This document shows, piece by piece, positions 7,306 through 16,086 of a stretch of DNA of 64,000 nucleotides. Each line of letters opens with the position of its first letter. The stretch's first letter is position 1. The translations under genes and the position numbers were made by a program. The notes beneath the pieces are model-generated. The model did not search any database. It was not told the origin of the DNA and saw only the letters and a list, made by a program, of their open reading frames with translations. Source of the stretch: CAJQLB01 sp041392065 (GTDB taxonomy: Bacteria; Bacteroidota; Bacteroidia; Flavobacteriales; Flavobacteriaceae); assembly GCA_041392065.1 (NCBI GenBank), contig JAWKMU010000004.1, positions 186,001 through 250,000 of the forward strand, read 5' to 3'.

Positions 7306-8199
7306 TTAATTTTTTGAATTTCTTGGGTGAGATTTAGCGTATACCTTTTTTAATTCTGCTATACTATTATGTGTATATACTTGAGTTGCCGCTAAACTTG
7401 AATGACCCAATAATTCTTTTACTGCATTTAAATCTGCACCTTGGTTTAGTAAATGTGTTGCAAAAGAATGTCTCAGTATGTGCGGACTCTTTTTCACTTT
7501 TGAAGATGCTATACTAAAATACTCATTTATTATTCGGTAAACAAGTGTTTCATAAATTTTAACTCCTTTTTGGGTTAAAAATAACATTGTTTTATCGCTA
7601 ACACTTGGTAGTTTATTTCTTTCAGCCAAATAATCATTTAAAGTATTGATTGTTGAGTTAAGCAGAGGAAGTATCCGTTCTTTGTTGCGCTTACCTAATA
7701 CTTTAAAGGTTTTATTTGGAAGATCTATGTCAGTTAATTTAATATTTACTAATTCAATACGTCTTATTCCTGTTGAATAAAACAATTCTATAATAGCTTT
7801 GTCTCTTAAACCTTCAAAAGTGTTTTTAAATTGAAAATCGGTTAGTACGCTATTGACTTCGTTTTGCGAAAATGGTATTTGTATTTTTTTTTCTGTTTTT
7901 AATGCTTTATGTTTTATTAAAGGATTTACTTTAATAGTTTCGGTTTTTAATAGAAATTTAAAATAGCTGTTGAGTGATGACACTTTTCTATTAATGCTTC
8001 TATTTGAAATATTGCTTTCAACCAACTTAATAATCCAACTTCTTATTTGAGCATAGTTTACATTATCTATGTTCTTATCACTATATTCATCTTCGCAAAA
8101 ACCTAAAAAACTTTCCAAATCCTTTACATAAGCATTTATAGTATGTGGCGAATAGTTTTTTTCGAGAGATAAGTAATCTGAAAACGATTTGAAGGTCAT
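7306..8199 (-). CDS. xerC: Tyrosine recombinase XerC/XerD-type
   Basis: This 297-residue site-specific recombinase belongs to the family that resolves chromosome dimers. It has an N-terminal SAM-like core-binding domain (about 1-90). The catalytic domain carries the full active site: Arg146, Lys170, His240, Arg243, His266 and nucleophile Tyr275. Length is typical of Xer proteins rather than phage integrases. The conserved position next to hpf and rpsU argues for a housekeeping role. C versus D type cannot be decided from sequence alone. Confidence 0.88.
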   Translation of the reverse strand: MTFKSFSDYLSLEKNYSPHTINAYVKDLESFLGFCEDEYSDKNIDNVNYAQIRSWIIKLVESNISNRSINRKVSSLNSYFKFLLKTETIKVNPLIKHKALKTEKKIQIPFSQNEVNSVLTDFQFKNTFEGLRDKAIIELFYSTGIRRIELVNIKLTDIDLPNKTFKVLGKRNKERILPLLNSTINTLNDYLAERNKLPSVSDKTMLFLTQKGVKIYETLVYRIINEYFSIASSKVKKSPHILRHSFATHLLNQGADLNAVKELLGHSSLAATQVYTHNSIAELKKVYAKSHPRNSKN

Positions 8200-8252
8200 A
8201 GACTAAAGTTAGTGTTTAAAAATACAAAACTTATTTAAGGTACATATAAAAC

Positions 8253-8282
8253 AAAAACCCACAATAAATATTGTGGGTTTTT
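8253..8282 (-). terminator. Intrinsic terminator after rpsU
   Basis: The arms ACCCACAAT and ATTGTGGGT with a short AT loop are flanked by A and T runs on both sides. It therefore works in either orientation. On the minus strand it sits about 20 bases past the rpsU stop and separates rpsU from xerC. Confidence 0.85.
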
Positions 8283-8301
8283 AATCTTTATTTTTAAGCT
8301 A

Positions 8302-8496
8302 CTAAATTTCTTCTGAGTCTTTTAAACGCTGAATATATTGTGCTTTTTGTATTTGAGCTCTACGTGCTACTGAAGGTTTTGTAAACTGTTTGCGATTTTG
8401 TAACATACGCTTAGTTCCAGTTTTATCAAACTTTCTCTTAAAGCGCTTTAACGCTCTATCTATATTTTCTCCTTCTTTAATTGGTATTATTAACAT
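8302..8496 (-). CDS. rpsU: Ribosomal protein bS21
   Basis: This 64-residue small-subunit protein starts MLIIPIKEGENIDRALKRFK and ends with the Bacteroidota-type tail containing KAQYIQRLKDSEEI (Tyr54). In Flavobacterium ribosomes bS21, with bS6 and bS18, is known to hide the anti-Shine-Dalgarno end of 16S rRNA. The gene has a strong AGGAGG ten bases before its ATG, unusual for this phylum. It is monocistronic, with its own promoter and terminator. Confidence 0.97.
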   Translation of the reverse strand: MLIIPIKEGENIDRALKRFKRKFDKTGTKRMLQNRKQFTKPSVARRAQIQKAQYIQRLKDSEEI

Positions 8497-8506
8497 AGTG
8501 TCTTAA

Positions 8507-8512
8507 CCTCCT
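8507..8512 (-). promoter_or_regulatory. Strong Shine-Dalgarno site of rpsU
   Basis: The minus strand reads GAGAGGAGGTTAAGACACTATG. AGGAGGT is a full match to the anti-SD sequence, with 10 bases between AGGAGG and ATG. None of the other starts I inspected in this window shows a comparable site. Published work on Flavobacterium johnsoniae links this site to autogenous control by bS21. Confidence 0.9.
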
Positions 8513-8533
8513 CTCTTTTAGAATTTCAGGCTG

Positions 8534-8567
8534 CAAATATATAATTAATTATGAATTTAAAATTCAA
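8534..8567 (-). promoter_or_regulatory. Probable rpsU promoter
   Basis: On the minus strand TTTTG (TTG 8567-8565), a 23-base AT spacer and TATATTTG (8541-8534) match the Bacteroidota consensus. The start of transcription would fall about 30 bases before the rpsU ATG, just upstream of the Shine-Dalgarno site. Confidence 0.65.
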
Positions 8568-8582
8568 AATTTCAAAATTATT

Positions 8583-9749
8583 TTAAGTAGCTGGTTTATA
8601 CTCCTTCTTATCAATTACTATTTTGGCAATTATTTCTCTAAGAATCTCCGATGTTCCTCCACCTATTGGTCCAAGTCTACTATCTCTAAATAAGCGTGCC
8701 ATTGGGTAATCTTCCATATAACCATAGCCACCTAAAAACTGCAAACAATCGTAAGCAACTTCATCTGCCATTTTTGTAGAACGCAACTTAGAAATGGTTG
8801 CTTCTTTAACAACATATTCGCCTTTGTTCAATCTATAAGCCACTGAGTAATTATAGGTTTTACAAATTTCCATATCTGCATACAAATCGGCATATCGATG
8901 ACGAAGTGCTTGATATTTATCAATGGTTTTTCCGAAGGTTTTGCGTTCAGACATATATTGCAAAGCATAATCTAAAGCATATTCTGCTCTTGCATGTGCA
9001 TTAATTCCCATAACCAATCTTTCCAATGCAAAGTGTTGCATGATGTATGGAAATCCTTTTCCTTCTTCTCCCATTAAATTAGTTGCTGGTACTTCTACAT
9101 TATCGAAAGCAATTTCAGCAGTGTCTGAGGCTCTCCAACCCAATTTATCTAATTTTGATACTGAGACTCCTTTTGTTTTACTATCAACAATAAACATGCT
9201 AATCCCTTTATTACCAAGTTCAGGGTTTGTTTTGGCAGCCACTACCATATAGTCACTATAAACGCCATTGGTAATAAATGTTTTTGATCCATTTAATATA
9301 TAAGTGTCTCCTTGCTTAACAGCAGTAGTTCGCATTCCTGCAACATCGCTTCCACCAAAAGGTTCAGTTACGCAGAGACATCCTACCTTTTCACCCATTA
9401 CACTTGGCTGAAGATACTTAAGTTTTTGTTCGTGATTGGCTTCTTTATTAAGATGTGTCATTGCCAAATAAGCATGTGCCCAAATTGCAGCTGCAAAACC
9501 ACCAGAGTTTATTTTTTGAAGTTCTTCAAGTAGAATTACTGTATAAAATAAATCTAAATTTAATCCATCATATTCTGTAGGAGTAGCAAGACCAAAGTAA
9601 CCCATTTCTCCAAATTTATTCCAGATGAAGCGTTCAATAGTTCCTGTTTTTTCCCATTTTTCAATATGAGGAACCACTTCTTTTTGTAAAAAATCTTTAA
9701 GGCTTTGCCTAAATAATTGATGTTCTTCGGTGAAGTACATACTATCCAT
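8583..9749 (-). CDS. Acyl-CoA dehydrogenase
   Basis: This is an FAD-dependent acyl-CoA dehydrogenase of about 388 residues, catalysing the first oxidation step of beta-oxidation or branched amino-acid breakdown. It shows the N-terminal helical domain (EEHQLFRQSLKDFLQKEV) and the middle beta domain with CVTEPFGGSDVAGM. The C-terminal helical domain has QFLGGYGYMEDYPMARLFRDSR and the FAD-contacting GGTSEILREIIA. ATG 9755 is also possible, but MDSMYFTEEH fits better. Substrate length cannot be told. It is followed at a distance by rpsU and preceded by a helix-hairpin-helix gene in the same direction. Confidence 0.9.
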   Translation of the reverse strand: MDSMYFTEEHQLFRQSLKDFLQKEVVPHIEKWEKTGTIERFIWNKFGEMGYFGLATPTEYDGLNLDLFYTVILLEELQKINSGGFAAAIWAHAYLAMTHLNKEANHEQKLKYLQPSVMGEKVGCLCVTEPFGGSDVAGMRTTAVKQGDTYILNGSKTFITNGVYSDYMVVAAKTNPELGNKGISMFIVDSKTKGVSVSKLDKLGWRASDTAEIAFDNVEVPATNLMGEEGKGFPYIMQHFALERLVMGINAHARAEYALDYALQYMSERKTFGKTIDKYQALRHRYADLYADMEICKTYNYSVAYRLNKGEYVVKEATISKLRSTKMADEVAYDCLQFLGGYGYMEDYPMARLFRDSRLGPIGGGTSEILREIIAKIVIDKKEYKPAT

Positions 9750-9760
9750 AATCATGCAAT

Positions 9761-10636
9761 TTAATCGAGCTTCAAATATAACTTAATTATCTCGATTTTA
9801 TCAATTGGAAAGTTTTTTACTTTGGTTAAGTCATCCAAAGATTTGTAGCCTTCTCTTAAAGTACGTTGATTAACAATCTCGTAAGCCAACTCGTAATCTA
9901 CGTGTTGTATGGTAACTAGTTGTTCTGTTGATGCAGTATTTAAATTTATTTTTTCAAATTGCCTTGGTGTTTTTACTGTAAACTCATTAAGCAATCGTTC
10001 TAAAACTTCTGGTGAGATACCATACACATCTTGAAGTTGCACATCTGCTATAAAACCACCTTTAAATTTATTTCTGAATTTAATAATTCTATCAGAGAGT
10101 TTTTCTCCTATTCCATTTACACGTTGTAATTGACTTGCAGTTGCTGTGTTTAAATCTGTTTTTTGTTCAATAGTCTTTTTTGAATTGTTCTGAAAATTAT
10201 AAGTAGGTTTTGGAGTTGGATTTGTTACCCATTCTGGAAACTTAAAATATGGTGAAATTTCATTAAGTAAAGAATCAGAAATTTTTGTGATTTGCTGAAA
10301 TTGTATAGCAGAATTAATCCATTTATCCTGTTCTCTATATTGAAGCAATCTATCTATTTCATCTGAAGACATTCCCAAGGTGTAGCCTTTGTAATCTGTA
10401 ATGTAATTTGGGTTGAAAGGAAAAATCTTTGGTTTATTGTTTTCAGCTTCGACCAATTTGAGTGAATCTATTTCGTGTTGAAACTTTGCAAGCTCTGATT
10501 TGTTTACTACAGTGTCTTTTGAAGGAAAATCAGTAAACACATAAATGCATTGAAGTACTATAATAATGAGCACCAATAAAAAAATCCCATTTCGTTGTCC
10601 TTTTGTGAACTTGAAATGGGATTTTATATGTTTCAT
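9761..10636 (-). CDS. Membrane-anchored helix-hairpin-helix (ComEA-like) protein
   Basis: This 291-residue protein has one N-terminal membrane helix (GIFLLVLIIIVLQCIYVF) and two helix-hairpin-helix DNA-binding units. One is near residues 155-190 (LNTATASQLQRVNGIGEKL) and the other near 228-260 (LNTASTEQLVTIQHVDY). An earlier unit near 55-95 is degenerate. This layout is common in Bacteroidota and resembles ComEA, the DNA receptor of competence systems. A role in DNA uptake is inference; no other competence gene is nearby. Confidence 0.75.
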   Translation of the reverse strand: MKHIKSHFKFTKGQRNGIFLLVLIIIVLQCIYVFTDFPSKDTVVNKSELAKFQHEIDSLKLVEAENNKPKIFPFNPNYITDYKGYTLGMSSDEIDRLLQYREQDKWINSAIQFQQITKISDSLLNEISPYFKFPEWVTNPTPKPTYNFQNNSKKTIEQKTDLNTATASQLQRVNGIGEKLSDRIIKFRNKFKGGFIADVQLQDVYGISPEVLERLLNEFTVKTPRQFEKINLNTASTEQLVTIQHVDYELAYEIVNQRTLREGYKSLDDLTKVKNFPIDKIEIIKLYLKLD

Positions 10637-10648
10637 TTTTAATCTATT

Positions 10649-12325
10649 TTACATGTGCTTTGTTATATCTTCAGCACCTTCTTGTATAGCTTCTCTTTTA
10701 ATTGAGATAGCATTTAAGTATCGTTTCATTTCTTCTCTTACTTTAGGGAATAAGAAGAATAATCCTATCATGTTCGGGAATACTAAGGCTAATATCATAG
10801 CATCAGAGAATTTAATAACAGCATCTAGAGTTGCAGCTGCGCCAATGACAATAAATATTAAGAATAATACTTTGTAAGCAGTATCTGCGGTTTTTCCTTT
10901 TCCAAATAAATATTTCCACGACTGAAGTCCGTAGTAAGACCAAGAAATCATAGTAGAGAAAGCAAATAATATAATTGCAATAGTTAATACATAAGAGAAT
11001 CCAGGTATTACAGAATCGAAAGCCATAGAAGTCAAATCTACACCACCAATAGTACTACCATCAGAGTTTAAGACTACGTTACTTGCACCATCTCCACCAT
11101 AAGCAAATACACTTTGCATGTTTCCACCATCAATGTTGAAGAAAATAATTACCAAAGCCGTCATTGTACAAATAACAACGGTATCAATAAAAGGTTCTAA
11201 TAATGCAACAACACCCTCTGATGCTGGATACTTTGTACGAACAGCAGAGTGAGCAATAGCCGCTGAACCTGCTCCTGCCTCGTTAGAGAAAGCAGCACGT
11301 TGGAATCCTACAATAAGTACACCTACCAGACCACCAAGTCCAGCCATTGGCGTGAATGCACCTTCAAATATTAATCCAAAAGCAGTTCCAATATCACTGA
11401 AATTAGCAAATATGATTACTAAAGCTGCAAGCACGTAAATTCCTGCCATGAATGGTACAATTTTTTCAGTAATACTAGCAATACGTTTAATACCTCCAAT
11501 AATTACTATACCAACTAAAATAGCCAAAATAACACCAATAATAAATCCGTTTGAACCGCCATCTAAGCCTAACATTGAGGTAATTTGAACTGTTGCTTGG
11601 TTAGATTGAAACGCATTTCCACCTCCAAACGATGCACCAACACAAAGGATAGCAAAAAGAACTGCCAGCACTTTACCTATTCCAGAAAATCCCCTTTCTT
11701 TTAAACCTTTAGAGAGATAATACATTGGCCCACCATATACAGTTCCATCTTTACCTACATCTCTATATTTAACACCTAATGTACATTCTACGAATTTTGT
11801 TGACATACCTAATAATCCACAAACGATCATCCAAAATGTTGCTCCTGGTCCACCAAGTGCTATAGCAACTGCAACACCAGCAATGTTCCCTAAACCAACT
11901 GTACCAGAAACTGCAGTTGCCAAAGCTTGAAAGTGAGATACTTCGCCATGAGCACTTTCATCACGAATAGTGTTTGGTATATCTTCAACTGCTAAAGCTT
12001 CATCATTATTATAAAGTTTGTCAACTCCATGTTTTTCAATATCTACATATTTACCTCTAACTGTATTGATTGCAGTCCAAAATTTGGTAATACTAGGAAA
12101 CTTAAAATATATAGTAAAAAAAGTTGCTCCAGCAACTAAAAGTAAAACTACAAACGGCACATTGTATTCACCAATTGGCACAGTTGCCAGTACAATGTTT
12201 TCCCATCCTACAGCAATTGGCATAAACCAATCGTTTATTTTCTCATCAAGCCCTTTTTCGGCTTCTTGAGCCAAGGAAATAAATGGTAATAATAGTGCTG
12301 AAATTGAAAGAAGATATTTCTTCAT
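10649..12325 (-). CDS. Sodium/alanine (glycine) symporter, AGCS family
   Basis: This 558-residue inner-membrane protein of the amino acid carrier AGCS family imports alanine or glycine with sodium. It has an N-terminal signal-like helix, about ten membrane segments and the family motifs AVSGTVGLGNIAGVAVAI and FQRAAFSNEAGAGSAAIAHS. There is a 70-residue hydrophilic insert early (after TKFWTAINTVRGKY), common in flavobacterial members. The gene stands alone, with an 86-base spacer from the K+ channel gene upstream. Confidence 0.9.
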   Translation of the reverse strand: MKKYLLSISALLLPFISLAQEAEKGLDEKINDWFMPIAVGWENIVLATVPIGEYNVPFVVLLLVAGATFFTIYFKFPSITKFWTAINTVRGKYVDIEKHGVDKLYNNDEALAVEDIPNTIRDESAHGEVSHFQALATAVSGTVGLGNIAGVAVAIALGGPGATFWMIVCGLLGMSTKFVECTLGVKYRDVGKDGTVYGGPMYYLSKGLKERGFSGIGKVLAVLFAILCVGASFGGGNAFQSNQATVQITSMLGLDGGSNGFIIGVILAILVGIVIIGGIKRIASITEKIVPFMAGIYVLAALVIIFANFSDIGTAFGLIFEGAFTPMAGLGGLVGVLIVGFQRAAFSNEAGAGSAAIAHSAVRTKYPASEGVVALLEPFIDTVVICTMTALVIIFFNIDGGNMQSVFAYGGDGASNVVLNSDGSTIGGVDLTSMAFDSVIPGFSYVLTIAIILFAFSTMISWSYYGLQSWKYLFGKGKTADTAYKVLFLIFIVIGAAATLDAVIKFSDAMILALVFPNMIGLFFLFPKVREEMKRYLNAISIKREAIQEGAEDITKHM

Positions 12326-12411
12326 AATTAAAAAATATTAGTTAGTAGTCTATTTAAGATAGCAAGATGCTAAAAAAAAATGAGTTTTTAAAAAATAGCT
12401 TGTTAAAAAGG

Positions 12412-13440
12412 CTACTCGACTTCAATATTGTAAAGCGAATTTAGTTTTTGTATTTGTTCTGGTCTACCTAATACGATTATTTTAGACTTGGGCATTAATT
12501 TAAGTTCTGCATCTGGATTTATTAGATACTCACCATTTTCACTTTTATAACCTATAACATTACATCCTGTTTTTCTTCTAAGGTCTAAATCCATAATGGT
12601 CTTAATTTTGGATGTATCGTAAAGATGTTCTACAGCTATTTCTTCAATATTTATGTTAGATTCTCCTACTATTGAAAGGTTATCGATAAACTCCAATAGA
12701 TCAGGTACTACAACCAATGATGCCATGTGATCACCTCCTATTTTATCAGGAAGAATAACATTATTGGCTCCAGCAAGTTTTAATTTACCATAAGTTGTTT
12801 CTTGTGACGCACGACTTATTATCCTGATATTTTTATTAATCTGTCTTGCCGAAAGCACTACAAATACATTGTCGGAATCACTTGGCAATGCAGAGATTAA
12901 ACACTCAGCACGTTCTACACCAGCTCTAATTAGTATGTCATCTTCATTAGCATTTCCATGTATAAAAGGTACCATATCACTTTGATGCTTATCGACAGTT
13001 TCCTTTTTTGCTTCAATTACTACAAATGACCTTTTGTGATCCATCAATTTTTTTGCTGCCTGTTTCCCATTTCTACCATAACCACAAATAATAATATGGT
13101 TAGAAAGTGCATCGATCTTTTTTTGCATCTTTTTAAGTTTTAGTTCTTCAATATCATTTTTGGTAATAATATATTCTGTAATGACCTTTATAGCATAACC
13201 AACAATAACAACACTTGTTAATATTAAGATAATGGTAAATATTTTAGCTTCGGCATCTAATGGTCTTACTTCGCCAAAACCAACAGTTGTAATGGTTATC
13301 ACTGTCATGTAGATAGCATCAATCCAAGTGTAATTGGACATTAACTTAAATCCTAAAACACCTATAAACAACAGAGCAATCAATAATATAACTGCTGTAT
13401 TAATTTTAGACCTAAATACTTTTATCAATGGGTTAGCCAT
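12412..13440 (-). CDS. Two-TM potassium channel with RCK (TrkA) domains
   Basis: This 342-residue protein has two membrane helices around a pore loop with the selectivity filter TTVGFGE (about residues 52-58). A cytoplasmic RCK-N/TrkA-N Rossmann domain follows (HIIICGYGRNGKQAA), then an RCK-C domain (about 265-342). This is the MthK/Kch-like layout for ligand-gated K+ flux. It lies four bases from the PspC gene upstream in the same direction, so they are co-transcribed. Confidence 0.9.
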   Translation of the reverse strand: MANPLIKVFRSKINTAVILLIALLFIGVLGFKLMSNYTWIDAIYMTVITITTVGFGEVRPLDAEAKIFTIILILTSVVIVGYAIKVITEYIITKNDIEELKLKKMQKKIDALSNHIIICGYGRNGKQAAKKLMDHKRSFVVIEAKKETVDKHQSDMVPFIHGNANEDDILIRAGVERAECLISALPSDSDNVFVVLSARQINKNIRIISRASQETTYGKLKLAGANNVILPDKIGGDHMASLVVVPDLLEFIDNLSIVGESNINIEEIAVEHLYDTSKIKTIMDLDLRRKTGCNVIGYKSENGEYLINPDAELKLMPKSKIIVLGRPEQIQKLNSLYNIEVE

Positions 13441-13444
13441 ACGT

Positions 13445-13672
13445 TTATAAATCGAATACAGAACTTCGCTTGGTATACAACAAATCTTTTATTCGCATCC
13501 AGAATGCAATAAATAAATATAAAGCGAAACCAAAACCAAGTGTTACAAAAGTTAAGTACATAAATGAAGTCCTGACTACTTTAGCCCTAATTCCTAAACG
13601 ATCTGCAATACGCTGACAAACATAATAGCCATGTTTTTGAAAATAGAGCAATGTTTTGTAGAAAATATTCAT
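13445..13672 (-). CDS. PspC-domain membrane protein
   Basis: This 75-residue protein contains a PspC-type domain: RIADRLGIRAKVVRTSFMYLTFVTLGFGFALYLFIAFWM. The hydrophobic second half spans the membrane. PspC proteins act in phage-shock or envelope-stress responses. Here there is no pspA or other partner; it sits in a row with DUF2851 and a K+ channel. Function beyond the domain name is unknown. Confidence 0.8.
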   Translation of the reverse strand: MNIFYKTLLYFQKHGYYVCQRIADRLGIRAKVVRTSFMYLTFVTLGFGFALYLFIAFWMRIKDLLYTKRSSVFDL

Positions 13673-13685
13673 AGCCGCAAGGTAA

Positions 13686-14960
13686 TCAATTCTTCCCTAA
13701 AATAGAATTTCCAACAGCACATTGCAGACATTTATTTTTATCGCAATAAGCATTCTTTAACTGCAATAAGGCTTGTGACTGCATGGCCGAATTTGGTACT
13801 GGTTTAAGTGATTGAAATTTATCTACAATACTATTTTTCTCAGGTTTTATCTCTTGAATTAGTTTAAGAATATTTTCATGATTGTTGTTTCCTTTTTGTT
13901 TTTCGTAACAAAACTGCAACGGAATTATAGTATTGATAAGCAATAAATCTACAAATGCTTTTGAAATTGTTTTCTTAATTGGTTTTGAGGTTTTGCCAAA
14001 AGTATAATGCGATTGCCAATACGTTGTTGTTTGAATTGCAAATAGATTATAAAAATCCTTTAATTTATTTAAACCTATAACTTTTGAAAACAGATTGTGA
14101 TGCGTATGATAAAGCATTGCTAATTGCGCAATTCTTATTGTTGGAAAGTTAGTTGGTCTTAACCTAAAATATTGAAAAGGTATTACGCCATCATTGTTAA
14201 GTTTAAACTTTTGTTTTAAAAATTTATATTCTTTTTGCAAAGACAAGTAGTATGCGTCTTCATAACTTGTGTTAAGTAAATCGGCTTGTCCAAATAATAA
14301 AGCCTCAAGTTGTTTTATGTTCGGTTGAAGTTTTCTAAGTACAGAAAAATCGACAGAATTTGCCAAACTGTAAAAAGCATCTCCATTTACTTTTAAGCCA
14401 AAGTTTTTGGCTAACATTTTAAAAAGTACAGTTTCCCAATCATTATTAGAGGATTTTAAAAGTTCTAAAATAACTCCCGATTTAGCTTCGAGTCTTTCAA
14501 TGTATAAACGTTCTAACAAGTTTTGAAGTAAAAAATCATCGACAACGCCAAAATCATTTTCACAGTTAATCCATTTTTTCGCTTTGCTCATTAAAGCGCT
14601 ATAATTTTTTATGGTCGCTTCACTAACAAAATCTTTTAAAATAAGAGTTGGTAACTTGCTGTTGTCTTTTCTAAAAACATCTGTATCGTGTTCCCAGACT
14701 ACATGCAATATGACATTATCGTAAGTTTTATCGGTTTCATGATTGTGCAAATACCAATCTGAAGATTTTAGGTGAATTTCTACATTGCCAGCCCAAAGTT
14801 GGTCTGCAATACGTATTTGAGCGTTAAAAAAATCTGGTCCAGAATTTAGGTTGTGTTCACCAACAGATGCAATTTCAATAGCTTCAAACTCTGTAGTTAC
14901 AAGATTTAATACATCAAATCTTTTGTGTTTCCAGAGATAATGTAAAAAATCTTCGTGCAT
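13686..14960 (-). CDS. DUF2851 family protein
   Basis: This 424-residue protein matches the DUF2851 family common in Bacteroidota. It has LNSGPDFFNAQIRIADQLWAG, GNVEIHLKSSDWYLHNH and the C-terminal cysteine set NAYCDKNKCLQCAVGNSIL. The N-terminal part resembles a restriction-endonuclease-like fold, but I cannot show an active site. It is soluble, and co-directional with the pspC-like gene 13 bases away. The function is unknown. Confidence 0.85.
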   Translation of the reverse strand: MHEDFLHYLWKHKRFDVLNLVTTEFEAIEIASVGEHNLNSGPDFFNAQIRIADQLWAGNVEIHLKSSDWYLHNHETDKTYDNVILHVVWEHDTDVFRKDNSKLPTLILKDFVSEATIKNYSALMSKAKKWINCENDFGVVDDFLLQNLLERLYIERLEAKSGVILELLKSSNNDWETVLFKMLAKNFGLKVNGDAFYSLANSVDFSVLRKLQPNIKQLEALLFGQADLLNTSYEDAYYLSLQKEYKFLKQKFKLNNDGVIPFQYFRLRPTNFPTIRIAQLAMLYHTHHNLFSKVIGLNKLKDFYNLFAIQTTTYWQSHYTFGKTSKPIKKTISKAFVDLLLINTIIPLQFCYEKQKGNNNHENILKLIQEIKPEKNSIVDKFQSLKPVPNSAMQSQALLQLKNAYCDKNKCLQCAVGNSILGKN

Positions 14961-15002
14961 TGAAAGAAATTGTAAATGATTGGCTATTCCAATTTAAAAA
15001 AT

Positions 15003-15983
15003 TCAATCCAAATAGCCCATTTTTTTCATCCAATCGTTATTGAACATTTTACCAACATAACGGCTGCCATGATCGTGAAACAAGACCACAACAACATCGT
15101 CCTTTTTAAAATGCTCTTTAAGTTGCAAAACACCTTTAATGGCTGCTCCAGCTGAGTTACCCAGAAACATACCTTCTTCTCTTGCTAGTAATTGGGTATA
15201 AACAGCTGCATCTTTATCTGTCACTTTGGTAAAACCATCAATGATGCTAAAATCTACATTTTCAGGTAAAATATCTTCACCAATACCTTCTGTAACGTAA
15301 GGGTAGATTTCTTTTTCGTCAAAAATTCCTGTTTCATGATATTTTTTAAACACGCTACCATAGGTATCAATTCCCCAAACTTTTACATTAGGGTTTTGTT
15401 CTTTTAAGTACTTTCCAACACCAGAAATGGTTCCACCTGTTCCTACTCCAACTACAAAATGTGTGACTCTACCATCGGTTTGTTTCCATATTTCAGGTCC
15501 TGTACTTTCGTAATGCGCTTTTGCATTGCTTGGATTGTCATATTGATTCACATACCATGAATTTGGAATTTCATCACCTAAACGTTTAGACACAGAATAA
15601 TAACTTCTTGGGTCTTTAGGCTCAACATCAGTTGGGCAAACAATAACCTCTGCTCCTACAGCTTTTAAAATATCTACCTTTTCTTTGCTTTGCTTATCTG
15701 TAGTAACAAAAATGCATTTGTAACCTTTTACAATAGCAGCGAGAGCTAAACCCATTCCTGTATTTCCAGAAGTCCCTTCAATAATAGTTCCTCCTGGTTT
15801 TAAGCGTCCATCAGCTTCAGCATCTTCAACCATTTTCAAGGCCATTCTGTCTTTTACTGAGTTTCCAGGATTAAAAGTTTCATATTTTGCCAGTACCAAA
15901 CAAGGCAAATCTTCAACTAATTTATTGAGTTTAACTAAAGGTGTATTTCCTATGGTTCCAAGTATATTTTCTGCGTATTCCAT
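15003..15983 (-). CDS. Cysteine synthase / cystathionine beta-synthase family (PLP enzyme)
   Basis: This 326-residue fold-type II PLP enzyme has the Schiff-base Lys44 in NPGNSVKDR, the substrate-binding loop EGTSGNTGMG and the phosphate-binding glycine loop GVGTGGTISGVG. These are the marks of O-acetylserine sulfhydrylase or cystathionine beta-synthase without regulatory CBS domains. It makes cysteine or cystathionine; the exact acceptor cannot be told. It is monocistronic, transcribed on the minus strand. Confidence 0.88.
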   Translation of the reverse strand: MEYAENILGTIGNTPLVKLNKLVEDLPCLVLAKYETFNPGNSVKDRMALKMVEDAEADGRLKPGGTIIEGTSGNTGMGLALAAIVKGYKCIFVTTDKQSKEKVDILKAVGAEVIVCPTDVEPKDPRSYYSVSKRLGDEIPNSWYVNQYDNPSNAKAHYESTGPEIWKQTDGRVTHFVVGVGTGGTISGVGKYLKEQNPNVKVWGIDTYGSVFKKYHETGIFDEKEIYPYVTEGIGEDILPENVDFSIIDGFTKVTDKDAAVYTQLLAREEGMFLGNSAGAAIKGVLQLKEHFKKDDVVVVLFHDHGSRYVGKMFNNDWMKKMGYLD

Positions 15984-16050
15984 TTTAAGCTCACGAAAGT
16001 GAGTATCTTTTTATATTAATATAAATTTTTGGCAAAAATAGTTAAATTAA

Positions 16051-16082
16051 TGAGATGCTTAATGAAGTTCAGCATGACAAAA
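16051..16082. repeat. Short palindromic repeat ending TGACAAAA
   Basis: The arms ATGCT and AGCAT surround an imperfect AA/TT stem, and the element ends AGCATGACAAAAT. It resembles the elements at 28211 and 23379 in its TGACAAAA terminus. It lies between the ABC permease stop and the cysteine synthase start. Confidence 0.55.
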
Positions 16083-16086
16083 TTTT

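Noticed and set aside
10566..10877. Open frame of 103 codons on the plus strand
   Set aside because: It is antisense to the helix-hairpin-helix and symporter genes and has no plausible domain.
13445..13672. Phage-shock operon
   Set aside because: Only a PspC-type protein is present; no pspA, pspB or regulator is adjacent.
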